Source: Enterococcus moraviensis ATCC BAA-383
GTDB lineage: Bacteria > Bacillota > Bacilli > Lactobacillales > Enterococcaceae
Assembly: GCF_000407445.1 (NCBI RefSeq)
Contig: NZ_ASWB01000003.1
Coordinates: 620,001-684,000 of the forward strand
Direction of reading: 5' to 3'
Length of the DNA stretch: 64,000 nucleotides
The notes below the pieces were generated by a model that saw only the letters and a program-made list of their open reading frames with translations, was not told where the DNA came from and ran no database searches. The translations under genes and the position numbers were made by a program. Every line of letters starts with the position of its first letter. Within the stretch, counting starts at the first letter, position 1. Below, in pieces: positions 49,206 to 57,865 of the stretch.

Positions 49206-49466
49206 ATTGTGAATCACTACGCTACGCTTCGATCTCATCAATCAATAGAAGCTAAAGCTTTAAGAATTGAAGGACTACGACTGGCTCTGTTAGAGTAGAT
49301 AATACATATACAAAAGCCCCCGGAGACTGAAAGAATCAATGACATCTCTAGAGGCTTTCTTTTATTTCCTAAAATTGTCAAATAAAAAATTGGTGTTCAT
49401 TTTTCGAAAGAAATAACCTTAAATCAGCTGTAAAATACAGATAGAAAATGAAGGGATCGATGAAAA
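49206..49466. other. Gap before the PEP-mutase-family gene
   Basis: A hairpin AAAGCCCCCGGAGA/TCTCTAGAGGCTTT at about 49312-49362, followed by CTTTT, is probably a terminator. Otherwise no gene is seen. Confidence 0.45.
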
Positions 49467-50294
49467 ATGGTAGGAAGTAAAGTAGAAGAATTTAAAGTGG
49501 CACACCAAAAAGACAAACCACTTGTTTTATTGAATATTTGGAATGAGGCAAGCGCGAATGAATTGATCAAGAACAAGATAAAGCTTATTCCAACAGGCAG
49601 TTATGCGATGTCCGATTTTTATGGCTATCAAGATGGTGAAAAAATGCCTTTTGAAGAAATTATGTACGTTGTCGAAAAAATAAATACCCCAACTAATTTT
49701 ATCACTGTTGATATCGAATCAGGCTATGCGTCAAATTTGCCAGCATTAGCTTCAACTATTGAAAAAATCGTCAATAGTGGCGCAATTGGAATCAATATCG
49801 AAGATAAAAAGTCAAATACGGATAGACTATACTCTATAGAAGAACAAAGCAAGCGATTACGATGTATCAAACAAAAACTAACAGAGATCAACAGAGAACT
49901 ATTTATCAATGTTAGAACGGATATGTATTTTATGGGCGATAGTGCTAAAAATAATCAAAATGAAGCACTTTTACATCAAACAATCATGCGAATCAACGCG
50001 TATGAAAAAACAGGAATCGATGGTATTTTTATACCAGGATTAAAAAACAAAGAACATATTAAAACCATTACAAAACAAACAACCTTACCAGTTAATATCA
50101 TGTTAGATGTTAAAGAAGATTCAATTGCTGATTACTTGAATAGTGGTGTTTCCAGAATTAGTTTTGGCCCATCCATCTACTTGCATTATAATGATAGCGA
50201 GAAGAATGAACTAACTACATTTTACACGTCATTACTGGCTGAGTTAGCGGAATATGAAGAGCAAGAACGTATTGAATTATTTAGAATCAAGTAG
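49467..50294 (+). CDS. Isocitrate lyase/PEP mutase family protein
   Basis: The 275-residue TIM-barrel protein shows family blocks LLNIWNEASANELI, ITVDIESGYAS (metal-binding Asp/Glu), GINIEDKKSN and INVRTDMYF, and lacks the KKCG loop of true isocitrate lyases. Members act on carbon-carbon or carbon-phosphorus bonds of oxo acids; the substrate here is unknown. AAGGGAT precedes the start. It is 15 bp before ada and co-transcribed with it. Confidence 0.85.
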   Translation: MVGSKVEEFKVAHQKDKPLVLLNIWNEASANELIKNKIKLIPTGSYAMSDFYGYQDGEKMPFEEIMYVVEKINTPTNFITVDIESGYASNLPALASTIEKIVNSGAIGINIEDKKSNTDRLYSIEEQSKRLRCIKQKLTEINRELFINVRTDMYFMGDSAKNNQNEALLHQTIMRINAYEKTGIDGIFIPGLKNKEHIKTITKQTTLPVNIMLDVKEDSIADYLNSGVSRISFGPSIYLHYNDSEKNELTTFYTSLLAELAEYEEQERIELFRIK

Positions 50295-50309
50295 AAAGGA
50301 GAATGCCCA

Positions 50310-51359
50310 ATGATCAGCGAAAAAGAAAAAAAGCACTACTACCAAGCTTTGCTGGCAAAAGACTCAACATATGACGGTATTTTCTTTGTTGGGATCAGCT
50401 CTACTGGTGTTTTTTGCCACGCAACATGTCCTGCAAGAAAACCTAAGTATGAAAATTGTACATTCTACGAAACCGCTGAAGAAGCACTTCTATCAGGCTA
50501 TCGTCCCTGCAAACGCTGTAAACCACTATCTTATCCAAGAGAAATCCCACCGTTAGTGCAGCAAATGGTGGAATTAGTCGAAGAGAATCCAGAAAAACGT
50601 TGGAAAGATCAGGATTTCGCTGAATTGGGGATTCATTCAATGACTGCTAGAAGACAATTTAAAAAAGTGTATGGTATGACATTTGTTCAATACGCACGCT
50701 CAAGAAGGATGGGGATGGCTTTGAAATCGATCAAGAATGGTGAGAAGCGTATTGATACACAGTTAGACGTGGGGTATGATTCACCCAGTGGGTTTTATGA
50801 TGCCTTTTCAAAAATCATGGGTAGAAATCCAAAACAATCGAAAGAAATCAAAATTTTATCTGCAGATTGGATCGACACGATCTTAGGACCCATGATGAGT
50901 ATTGCGGATGATCACTATTTATATTTATTGGAATTTGTTGACCGCCGTGGTTTGGAGAGAGAAATTGAACGATTGCGGAATCGAATGAATGTTTCGATCG
51001 TTCCAGGAAAAACTAGGATCAACGAACAAATCAAAGAAGAATTGAATTTATACTTTGAGAAGAAGCTAGATGCGTTTCAAACACCCTATCTGTGTTTAGG
51101 ATCTGATTTTCAAAAGAGTGTGTGGCAAGCGTTGACAGAGATTGATCGAGGTGAAACTTCTTCGTATAAGGAATTGGCTGCTGCAATCGGTAATCCAAAA
51201 GGAATGCGAGCTGTAGGGAATGCAAATGGTGCGAATCAGTTAGCAATCATTATTCCCTGTCATCGAGTGATTCAAATAGATGGCAGTCTAGGTGGTTATG
51301 GCGGGGGGGTAGAGCGGAAGAAATGGTTATTGAAGCATGAACGGGAGTATGATTTGTAA
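50310..51359 (+). CDS. ada: Bifunctional Ada protein: methylphosphotriester sensor, AraC regulator and O6-methylguanine-DNA methyltransferase
   Basis: The 349-residue protein contains the N-Ada zinc site (Cys36, Cys40, Cys67, Cys70, in FCHATCPARKP and GYRPCKRCKP), an AraC-type DNA-binding region (about 85-175, SPSGFYDAFSKIMGRNP) and a C-terminal methyltransferase with IIPCHRV (Cys317) and GGYGGGVERKKWLL. Methylation of the N-terminal Cys normally turns Ada into an activator of repair genes. AAAGGAG precedes the ATG. All catalytic residues are present. Confidence 0.96.
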   Translation: MISEKEKKHYYQALLAKDSTYDGIFFVGISSTGVFCHATCPARKPKYENCTFYETAEEALLSGYRPCKRCKPLSYPREIPPLVQQMVELVEENPEKRWKDQDFAELGIHSMTARRQFKKVYGMTFVQYARSRRMGMALKSIKNGEKRIDTQLDVGYDSPSGFYDAFSKIMGRNPKQSKEIKILSADWIDTILGPMMSIADDHYLYLLEFVDRRGLEREIERLRNRMNVSIVPGKTRINEQIKEELNLYFEKKLDAFQTPYLCLGSDFQKSVWQALTEIDRGETSSYKELAAAIGNPKGMRAVGNANGANQLAIIIPCHRVIQIDGSLGGYGGGVERKKWLLKHEREYDL

Positions 51360-51370
51360 ATGTAAAAGAT

Positions 51371-51417
51371 AGTAAAAAGAAGCCGACTCATTTGTTAAGA
51401 GTGTGGCTTCTTTTTAC
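51371..51417. terminator. Terminator after ada
   Basis: GTAAAAAGAAGCC pairs with GGCTTCTTTTTAC. It can serve both convergent transcripts. Confidence 0.85.
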
Positions 51418-51418
51418 G

Positions 51419-51772
51419 CTATCGTATTATTAATTTAAACCAGTTTTTAGATGAATAGAGGAGTGTAAACACACATAACAAAACCCCAGCGGCATTTAAC
51501 CAAAGTAAAGGACCCAAGATTGCTAACAGGATAGCTAATGGATACAAAATCATAATCAGCGGATTAATTGTTATTTCAACATAATCGGACTCCTTGATCA
51601 CGACTTTTTTACTGCCAAAACCAAATTGTTTGACTTGAATAGTAGTAGGTTCTTTGATTGTTAGTGTGTATTCTTCATTGTGTTTCAATTTTTGAATGGT
51701 ACTGTCATTAATAACGATATTAATTTTTGAGGAGCCACCTAAGACACCAGTTTTTCGCTTGATAATGCTCAT
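51419..51772 (-). CDS. Small membrane protein of unknown function
   Basis: The 117-residue protein has a soluble beta-rich N-terminal part (SSKINIVINDSTIQKLKHNE, TTIQVKQFGFGSKKVVI) and two C-terminal hydrophobic helices (MILYPLAILLAILGPLLW, AAGVLLCVFTLLYS). AGGA lies 8 bp before the ATG. It probably forms a pair with the next upstream gene. No family is recognised. Confidence 0.6.
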   Translation of the reverse strand: MSIIKRKTGVLGGSSKINIVINDSTIQKLKHNEEYTLTIKEPTTIQVKQFGFGSKKVVIKESDYVEITINPLIMILYPLAILLAILGPLLWLNAAGVLLCVFTLLYSSKNWFKLIIR

Positions 51773-51803
51773 TTTTTTATTCCTAACTATTAAAAATTTA
51801 ATA

Positions 51804-52217
51804 TTAAAGCCAAGAGCCGTATGTTTTTCTTTTTTTCACATAACGATGTGTTGCGATGACTAAAATCAAACCGCTAATCAACGTTGGCAAGCTATAAATC
51901 GTTAAATTGGAATGGATACTGATCTGTTGGATTGTTGAGATCGTGATAAATCCTAAAAAGAAGGTACTTATCCAAGCAAACCAAGCTTTCCGACGTTTTA
52001 CGTTATTGTTTAAACTCATCAAAAGTAGGACTGCAATCGCCGCTTGAATCAATAAGACTGCTAAATAGTTCGGCCATTGAACCAATCTCCAATTATAATA
52101 AATAAAACTTGTATGTCTAGTTAGTGCAAGAAATGCTAAAACTAGCGTACTACATAATTGAACTACTCCATGAATCTTAATCATTGTTGCTAAAAAACTA
52201 CCTTTTTCTACAACCAC
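51804..52217 (-). CDS. Four-span membrane protein of unknown function
   Basis: The 137-residue protein has about four transmembrane segments (VQLCSTLVLAFLAL, LAVLLIQAAIAVLLLM, AWISTFFLGFITIST, LPTLISGLILVIAT) and a basic tail. The start is GTG at 52217 with AGGTAGG upstream. It is 31 bp before the 51772 start and on the same strand. It could belong to the toxin-immunity debris region, but nothing specific shows it. Confidence 0.6.
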   Translation of the reverse strand: MVVEKGSFLATMIKIHGVVQLCSTLVLAFLALTRHTSFIYYNWRLVQWPNYLAVLLIQAAIAVLLLMSLNNNVKRRKAWFAWISTFFLGFITISTIQQISIHSNLTIYSLPTLISGLILVIATHRYVKKRKTYGSWL

Positions 52218-52688
52218 TTTTTTTTCCTACCTTTTGTTTTTATTTTTCAATGAGCGAGAATATGTTTATTCTGATCAATAGAAACGAGATGACTGTTATT
52301 TATTAAATGTATATCCCTTACTTATTTCTGTCTAATTGTAGCATAAATGGATAGAGAAGAGGAAAGGATTTTGAAAAAAATGAGTGATTGACGTAAAGAA
52401 AGAATAAAAAATGTGCAGATAAGACCTACTAGTCGATTATTGTAACAAAGGGATTATTTTCGGCGTTGCTTTTTGTGTAGCCTAAAATAAAAAAAGCGGG
52501 GCAATAATCAAGATGTTACTCTAGCTATTATCCCAACGCTAATTTTCTATGATAATCTATATTCACCAACCGCCACCGCTACTGTGATAGATTGAGGTAT
52601 TGAAAGGCTGTAATGTTTGATGTCAAGCGAAATAGATTCCTGGTATCTTGGCCTTTTATCAGGTGATGCATACGATATGTTACATGAT
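52218..52688. other. Gene-poor gap with decayed coding remnant
   Basis: A minus-strand frame near 52563-52625 reads NTSIYHSSGGGW and a stop, with a disabled upstream part; it looks like the end of a lost gene. An imperfect hairpin lies at about 52493-52545. Nothing intact is seen. Confidence 0.4.
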
Positions 52689-53087
52689 TTATGACATCAA
52701 CTGGACATAAAATTGCCATAAAAATCCTATCAGAAGTGCACCACTTATTGATAATAAACTTAGATTTTGTAGTTCAAATGAGTTACTTGAAACAATTACT
52801 AAAAAAATATATACCACGAATAATACTAGTCCAAGAAGAATAGTTGGAACTAATACAAACATTCTATAGATTTTACTCTTAAAAAATCTCAGTTGTCGTT
52901 GAGCTTCTTGTCCTAAATAACTATCGCTAGTTGCTAATCTCTTGCGTATAGCTAGATTTACAGTATGAATAAAGTAGGGAAGAAATAAAAATAAGCTGAG
53001 TAATCCGTAATATTTAATACTATCATTGATTAATAATGTAACTATAAATATAAAAAAAGTTAATAGGCTTAATAATTTTTGTCTCAT
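52689..53087 (-). CDS. Membrane protein, possible immunity protein
   Basis: The 132-residue protein has an N-terminal hydrophobic hairpin (LLSLLTFFIFIVTLLI, YGLLSLFLFLPYF) and a C-terminal pair (MFVLVPTILLGLVLFVVYIF, SLLSISGALLIGFLWQF). It starts 4 bp after the previous gene with TGGAG upstream. Four-span membrane proteins directly after RHS tips are candidates for immunity against a membrane-active tip. No family is known. Confidence 0.55.
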   Translation of the reverse strand: MRQKLLSLLTFFIFIVTLLINDSIKYYGLLSLFLFLPYFIHTVNLAIRKRLATSDSYLGQEAQRQLRFFKSKIYRMFVLVPTILLGLVLFVVYIFLVIVSSNSFELQNLSLLSISGALLIGFLWQFYVQLMS

Positions 53088-53091
53088 TTCG

Positions 53092-53562
53092 TTACTCCAA
53101 TTGATTTAATTTTTGCTTATAGGAATCTACATAAAACCAAAATAGAATAAAAGAGAATATTATTGAAGTTAGAGCGAGAATTATACAAATGACTTGTAAA
53201 GCAAAGCTGTTTTTTATAGCTGAAAAATAATATGGAGTTAGTATCTCTTTTGCTTCTATATTTTGTATGAAAATGATCACTATCGAAAGAACTGTAAAAA
53301 CAGTAGTGAATAATTTTCCGAGTTTAAAAGAAAGTACTTCTTTATTAAATACTTTTTTAATTATAACAATATGCTTGTTACTATCTGTTATTTTTTTTGA
53401 AAAGATATTAAAATGACCCTTCATAACCGCAAAAAATACTATATCAAAAAACAGAATAACTATCATAAAAATAGAAAAAAAACCAAAGTACGGATCAATG
53501 TACATACAGATACCTGATAAAATAGTGAATAACCACCACTTATTTTTTAATTTATTTATCAT
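53092..53562 (-). CDS. Membrane protein, possible immunity protein
   Basis: The 156-residue protein has about four hydrophobic segments (WLFTILSGICMYIDPYFGFF, MIVILFFDIVFFAVM, VFTVLSIVIIFIQ, LQVICIILALTSIIFSFILF). It forms a run with the 59-codon frame before it and the 132-residue gene after it, with spacing of 3-4 bp. Function inferred only from position. Confidence 0.55.
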   Translation of the reverse strand: MINKLKNKWWLFTILSGICMYIDPYFGFFSIFMIVILFFDIVFFAVMKGHFNIFSKKITDSNKHIVIIKKVFNKEVLSFKLGKLFTTVFTVLSIVIIFIQNIEAKEILTPYYFSAIKNSFALQVICIILALTSIIFSFILFWFYVDSYKQKLNQLE

Positions 53563-53565
53563 GAG

Positions 53566-53745
53566 TTATAACCCCCAGCCAAAATCTAAACTTGGAATAG
53601 GTACTACTTTAGAATTAACTTTGGCTCCAAGTCGCTTAATAAATATTTTTCGGAATCTATCTCCATGTTGTTTACTTTCTAATGAAATCAAAACAAAACT
53701 ATATTCAGAATTCTCACTTAAATTGATTGTCCAATTAAATTTCAT
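53566..53745 (-). CDS. Short 59-residue frame in the membrane-protein run
   Basis: ATG at 53745 follows AAAGGTG at about 9 bp. The product (MKFNWTINLSENSEYSFVLI...) is soluble, beta-rich and ends DFGWGL. It may be an N- or C-terminal fragment of a larger lost protein. It is tightly spaced with the next gene, which supports translation. Confidence 0.4.
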   Translation of the reverse strand: MKFNWTINLSENSEYSFVLISLESKQHGDRFRKIFIKRLGAKVNSKVVPIPSLDFGWGL

Positions 53746-53799
53746 GGTTTTCCGCACCTTTCTTTTTTCATATGAATGATTATTACCATTAGACCTTTA

Positions 53800-53892
53800 T
53801 TATTTTCGTTTTTTTTCTGAAGAGAAGAAAAAAACGGAAATAAGAGTAAGGAAAAAAATGCTAGAAAATATTTTTAGGTTAAATTTTTTCAT
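53800..53892 (-). CDS. 30-residue hydrophobic peptide
   Basis: ATG at 53892 lies 6 bp after AAAGGAG. The peptide begins MKKFNLKIFSSIFFLTLISV and ends SSEKKRK: one hydrophobic helix between basic ends, the layout of small membrane toxins and signal-like peptides. It sits after a hydrophobic tip remnant. Translation is likely; function is unknown. Confidence 0.5.
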   Translation of the reverse strand: MKKFNLKIFSSIFFLTLISVFFFSSEKKRK

Positions 53893-53939
53893 CGTATTCT
53901 CCTTTATTTTAAGTATTCTGAAGCATTTGTTTCGGGAAA

Positions 53940-54010
53940 AATTATGGTATTAACGAAGCAAGTATTGTCATAGCAGCAGCTCCTAATTTACCATTGATAT
54001 CAAGCAAGTT
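53940..54010 (-). pseudogene. Short hydrophobic tip remnant
   Basis: A minus-strand frame reads NLLDINGKLGAAAMTILASL and ends IP before a TAA, directly after the 54017 gene. It has no start and looks like the last residues of an RHS-type hydrophobic C-terminus. Very short, so tentative. Confidence 0.35.
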
Positions 54011-54016
54011 CCAAAT

Positions 54017-54583
54017 TCAAGAAAACTTTACTAATATATTATCCCAATCATCTTCTGTGTTGATGTTTTCTAAATTAATTTCTAAGTCTTTGAAATACCA
54101 GATATAAAACATATTTCCTTTGTACTCATAATCAAAAACTTTATCTACTTTTTTTCCATTTACGTGGAGCATTTTTACTTCTGGGTTAATACTCACCCCG
54201 TAAGAAGGCTGACGCGTAAGCTTTTTGTTTTCATTTCCTACAACATTTATTTTGATTATTTGTTCAAGACCAAAGTCTTTTTCCATCTTTTTCTGTGCGT
54301 TATAGTCAAAATAGTTGTCAGATTTTGTTTCAAATAATAATTTTTTCTGATTTTTATCTTTGTATGATTGAAAAACAAAGTCATTCTTTATTCTATAGAA
54401 TGCATCCATACTGTCACTATATTCAATTTTTGCGATACTATTTGAAAGTTTAACAGGATATTTTGTTACAACAGTATCATCAACACTTTTTTTTGTTACG
54501 TTAGTAAAAATAAAATATCCAGTCAAAAAAATACATAGTAGAATAAAATATTTTATTAGGTCGTGAAAATAAAATTTTTTCAT
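54017..54583 (-). CDS. Membrane-anchored protein, possible immunity protein
   Basis: The 188-residue protein has one N-terminal transmembrane helix (YFILLCIFLTGYFIF) followed by about 155 external residues rich in Lys, Asp and aromatic residues. Its ATG overlaps the end of the TPR-type gene (54580) in an ATGA. It is likely an external partner of that protein. No family is recognised. Confidence 0.6.
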   Translation of the reverse strand: MKKFYFHDLIKYFILLCIFLTGYFIFTNVTKKSVDDTVVTKYPVKLSNSIAKIEYSDSMDAFYRIKNDFVFQSYKDKNQKKLLFETKSDNYFDYNAQKKMEKDFGLEQIIKINVVGNENKKLTRQPSYGVSINPEVKMLHVNGKKVDKVFDYEYKGNMFYIWYFKDLEINLENINTEDDWDNILVKFS

Positions 54584-55386
54584 TTTTTCTCATCACTCTC
54601 CACAACTTCTTTAAAAAAACATGTTCCACCATATTTTACTATAAAATTTCTGCATTTTTTGTGATATTCAAGATCGTTATTAGATGCTAAATACGCAACA
54701 TATGCAACGTTTACTTTGGATATATTAGAAGAGGCACTCATTTTTCTATGTCCCATGTATAATTTATAATCTAAATCTCCTTCTAAACACTCAATATAGG
54801 CTTGATTTGATTCTTTTAACGTTAAAATTTTACATGAAATACTTTTTCTTTTATAATTTAAATTTCTAAGTTCATTTTTTATTTGTTGCAATCCATTCAT
54901 ATCTTGTAAATAAAAGCTAAGGTTATTTTTAACGATATAGTAATTAACAAAGTCTGAAATAGAATATATTTTATTTGGATTTATTGAGGATAGCTTTTTG
55001 GATGCTTTCTCAAATTCACCTGTTAATAATAATGCGTTGATGTATTCGATTTGGATGGAAACTCTTTTCCGTTTATCAAATTTCATCTTTGTTAAATAAT
55101 ATAGCCAAAGTACTGCATCACAGTCATTTAGTAAAATAGCATTTAAGCTAAAATATTGTTTATACTCTTCTATGGAAGAATAGGTAATGTAGTTCTTTTT
55201 CTTTAAAAAGAAAAAAAGGATAATCATTAACAATAGTGCATACCCATTTATAATTCCTTTTCTAAAAAAGGGCATAATAGTTAGAAAAAGTAACATTATT
55301 AATGGCAGGTGTAGTAACAGCCGTTTCTGTTGCTCTTTTTTGTATGTTTTCAATTTTTCCTCATAGATTGGTTCTAATTTAAACAT
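54580..55386 (-). CDS. Membrane protein with TPR-like cytoplasmic part, probable immunity protein
   Basis: The 268-residue protein has two N-terminal membrane helices (LPLIMLLFLTIMPFF, GYALLLMIILFFFLKKK) and a helical-repeat region (ALLLTGEFEKASKKLSSINP type, TPR-like). GAGGAGG precedes the ATG at 55386, and its first codons overlap the end of the tip remnant upstream (stop at 55374), showing tip-immunity coupling. A second, broken gene of the same build lies at 57866-58616. Confidence 0.62.
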   Translation of the reverse strand: MFKLEPIYEEKLKTYKKEQQKRLLLHLPLIMLLFLTIMPFFRKGIINGYALLLMIILFFFLKKKNYITYSSIEEYKQYFSLNAILLNDCDAVLWLYYLTKMKFDKRKRVSIQIEYINALLLTGEFEKASKKLSSINPNKIYSISDFVNYYIVKNNLSFYLQDMNGLQQIKNELRNLNYKRKSISCKILTLKESNQAYIECLEGDLDYKLYMGHRKMSASSNISKVNVAYVAYLASNNDLEYHKKCRNFIVKYGGTCFFKEVVESDEKK

Positions 55387-55834
55387 GTTACCTCCTCTGC
55401 TGATACTTCTTCTCCATTTAAGAAAACAATCAGAGCTAATAATGCCGCTGATCCAGCAGTAGCCAAGCCTCCTGCTTCTACTTATCCCTGAGAATGAACT
55501 TCTTTTAAAATGATATTTAATTCTTTAGTTGACTCAATTTCAATTCCCTATAGTTATGTGTTACAGTTTCAGAGGTACTAGTAATAGGTTTTGGTAATGG
55601 CTGAAGCGTTTTTTCTTCATTTTTTTTATTTCCTCATCTTTGTTGTAATTGAACAGTTAAGATTTGACAGATCTTCTGGAAAAGCGTCTTTAAAAGGAGC
55701 ATGAGAGCTGTCAGAACAGGAACAATTGCAAAATCAACAACAGCACCTATGCTTGTAAAGTCATCTGCAACCAAAAAGGCTAATAGTAAGGCAAGAGCAC
55801 CTGCTTTTATTTTTAAATCTATCCATTCTTTAGT
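55374..55834 (-). pseudogene. Decayed RHS-type C-terminal module with hydrophobic tip
   Basis: Piecewise minus-strand frames with stops and shifts read: TKEWIDLKIKAGALALLLAF and a long hydrophobic run (55634-55834), resembling the end of the intact RHS protein (LMAYLIANDATIIGILDDAL); then a Pro/Thr linker (LPKPITSTSETVTH); then GGLATAGSAALLALIVFLNG and a final VTCLN (55374-55481) after a TAA. The last codons overlap the following gene. Confidence 0.6.
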
Positions 55835-55857
55835 ATTTTAAATAAGTTTTTTCAAAA

Positions 55858-55995
55858 TTAATCATCTTTATTGGTATATCTACTATATTTTTGATAGTCT
55901 TCAAAGGAATGGATTTCGTGTTCTTGACCGTCATTACTATTGTTTCTGTCTAGTACTAATCCATCATAGGGATTTTTTCTACTTAGATACTTTGA
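55858..55995 (-). pseudogene. C-terminal remnant of a lost gene
   Basis: A start-less frame reads KYLSRKNPYDGLVLDRNNSN, continues with a charged stretch and ends YTNKDD before TAA. It lies between the 56000 lipoprotein and a hydrophobic tip remnant. It is not recognised. Confidence 0.4.
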
Positions 55996-55999
55996 TCAT

Positions 56000-56632
56000 T
56001 CAATTTTCATTGCCTAGCTTCTCTCCATTTATTTCTAGGTCTTTAATTTCAAATGTAATATCAGAACCAGTATTTTCTTTTAGTTTATCAAGATACTCTA
56101 TAGGAGCACTGGCAGAAATAGTTCTAGGTGAAACTCCATTTATGGGAAGATTGGGAAAATCATCACCTTCAAAATGGACATTTATAAATTCACTTTCTTT
56201 AATGTTCTTAAACTTAGGTTTTACTAACATTTTTATGCTATTGATATTATCTTTTGAGGAGTTAATAAAGAATACACCCAATGTGTAACGTTCTTCCTCA
56301 GGTGAGTAGTGCATAGAATAAGTTAATATATTAATTTTTTTATTTGGATCAATTCTAGCTTCAGCTTTCAATAATGCTTTTTCAAAAAAGTCATTTTCTA
56401 TAAAAGTAGCAATATCTTGTTCAGATTTCTTGTTATTTTCAGACAATAATACTATATATTTTCCTACTTTAAATCCATTGTTTACTGCATCATTTTGTTG
56501 TTCAGTTAAAGTATTTTCAATATTTTGAATACTATATGTAGTAACAGTACTCAAATCAGTTTTTTGACAAGATGCGAGCAAAATTGTTAGTAAAAATAAT
56601 AGAATACAATCAATTTTCCTATTTTTAAGCAT
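56000..56632 (-). CDS. Lipoprotein, possible immunity protein
   Basis: The 210-residue protein has a lipoprotein signal (CILLFLLTILLASC) and an external domain with no known family. ATG at 56632 is 6 bp after AAAAGGAG; the longer frame is rejected. It lies just after the EssC fragment and before two RHS remnants. By analogy with 59442 it may protect against a membrane- or wall-acting tip. Confidence 0.6.
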   Translation of the reverse strand: MLKNRKIDCILLFLLTILLASCQKTDLSTVTTYSIQNIENTLTEQQNDAVNNGFKVGKYIVLLSENNKKSEQDIATFIENDFFEKALLKAEARIDPNKKINILTYSMHYSPEEERYTLGVFFINSSKDNINSIKMLVKPKFKNIKESEFINVHFEGDDFPNLPINGVSPRTISASAPIEYLDKLKENTGSDITFEIKDLEINGEKLGNEN

Positions 56633-56681
56633 TCGTTTCTCCTTTTTATAAGCCACTATCAAGATCTATAAGTTTCTTGTA

Positions 56682-57401
56682 TTAAAAGTAAATCGTATGA
56701 TCCTCAATCTGTTGGTCATCCTTCTCAGGCTGATAATCCGCTCCACTCCATGCGCTTTGGAACAATTCATAAATCTCATTATTCCCAACTTGTAAGTAGG
56801 CACGACCAGCTTGGGTGATTTCTGCCGCACCTGGCGTTTTCAACATTTCCATCGAATCGGCTTTATCTGCCACTTTCAACGCAAGTTTGAATTTCGAGTT
56901 ACTCCAGATTTGGTCATTGACCACACCACTTGGTTTTTGCGTCGCAAGAATCAAGTGAATCCCCAATGAACGCCCAATATGAGCAGTAGAAACCAGTTCC
57001 TTCATAAACTCAGGCTGTTCTGATTTCAATTCCGCAAACTCATCTGAAATTAAGAAGAGGTGAGGCATCGGCTCTTCTACATCGCCATTTTTATATAATT
57101 TTTGATACTGATTGATATGATTCACGTTATTCTCCGAGAAAAGGCGCTGACGGCGTTTTAGCTCGGCATTGATGGAAATCAAGGCCCGCATACTTTGAGC
57201 GCCATCTAGGTTGGCAATACTCCCTAATAAGTGAGGGAGATTACGGAACAAGTTCGCCATCCCTCCACCTTTGTAGTCAATTAGTAGGAAAGCCACATCA
57301 TACGGATGGAAATTCACGGCTAAACTCAAAATATAACTCTGTACGATCTCCGATTTACCAGAATCCGTTGTTCCAGCGACTAAACCATGCGGTCCGTTGA
57401 T
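56682..57401 (-). pseudogene. EssC (type VII secretion FtsK/SpoIIIE ATPase) fragment
   Basis: An open frame of about 240 codons begins with [17 protein letters not shown], a Walker A with Asp where Gly is usual, then [25 protein letters not shown] (Walker B) and [19 protein letters not shown], all typical of one EssC ATPase domain. It ends abruptly in DHTIYF before TAA and has a TAA just before its first matching codon. No start is present. It is one domain of a roughly 1500-residue protein. Confidence 0.85.
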
Positions 57402-57576
57402 TTATCGATGAATGAAGCTATGTATTTCAATCTTTTATATTAAGGATAACATAAAGATAGAATAAAATTTTGATTTAAAAAGAAAAAGTCAAAAATTACC
57501 TAAAATAGTAATTTTTGACTTTGAAAGGTGAGGAGTGCTTATATTTTTTCTTTTTTGAAAAGTTGATAAAAGTCAT

Positions 57577-57745
57577 TATGGAAATTAGTTGCCTTAATGG
57601 ATTACCTAGACTCTGTAACAATAAGGGCTCTTATTCGTTCTTTGTCAACAAGTATAAATACTGTTCTTTATCTTCATTCACTTTACGCTCTAATAGATTG
57701 TTACAGGGCGTCGTTAAATCCAAAACATACCTAATTTGTTTCAAT
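57577..57745 (-). pseudogene. RHS core remnant
   Basis: The minus strand reads LKQIRYVLDLTTPCNNLLER and KVNEDKEQYL, then a TAA and SLGNPLRQL. This matches the intact RHS protein at about 61200-61360 (LKQIQYILDLTKPYNNLLER; LGSPLRQL). It marks the start of a displaced RHS module. The flanking gaps 57402-57576 and 57746-57865 hold nothing intact. Confidence 0.88.
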
Positions 57746-57865
57746 AGTTCTTTTTATTTTGTTATTGCCTAGAAATATTTTCGAAGCAATACAAAACCAA
57801 AAAATTAAAAGAGAAACCATTTTTAAGTAGACAATAGAGTATTCCAGCTAAAGAACTCAAACTGG

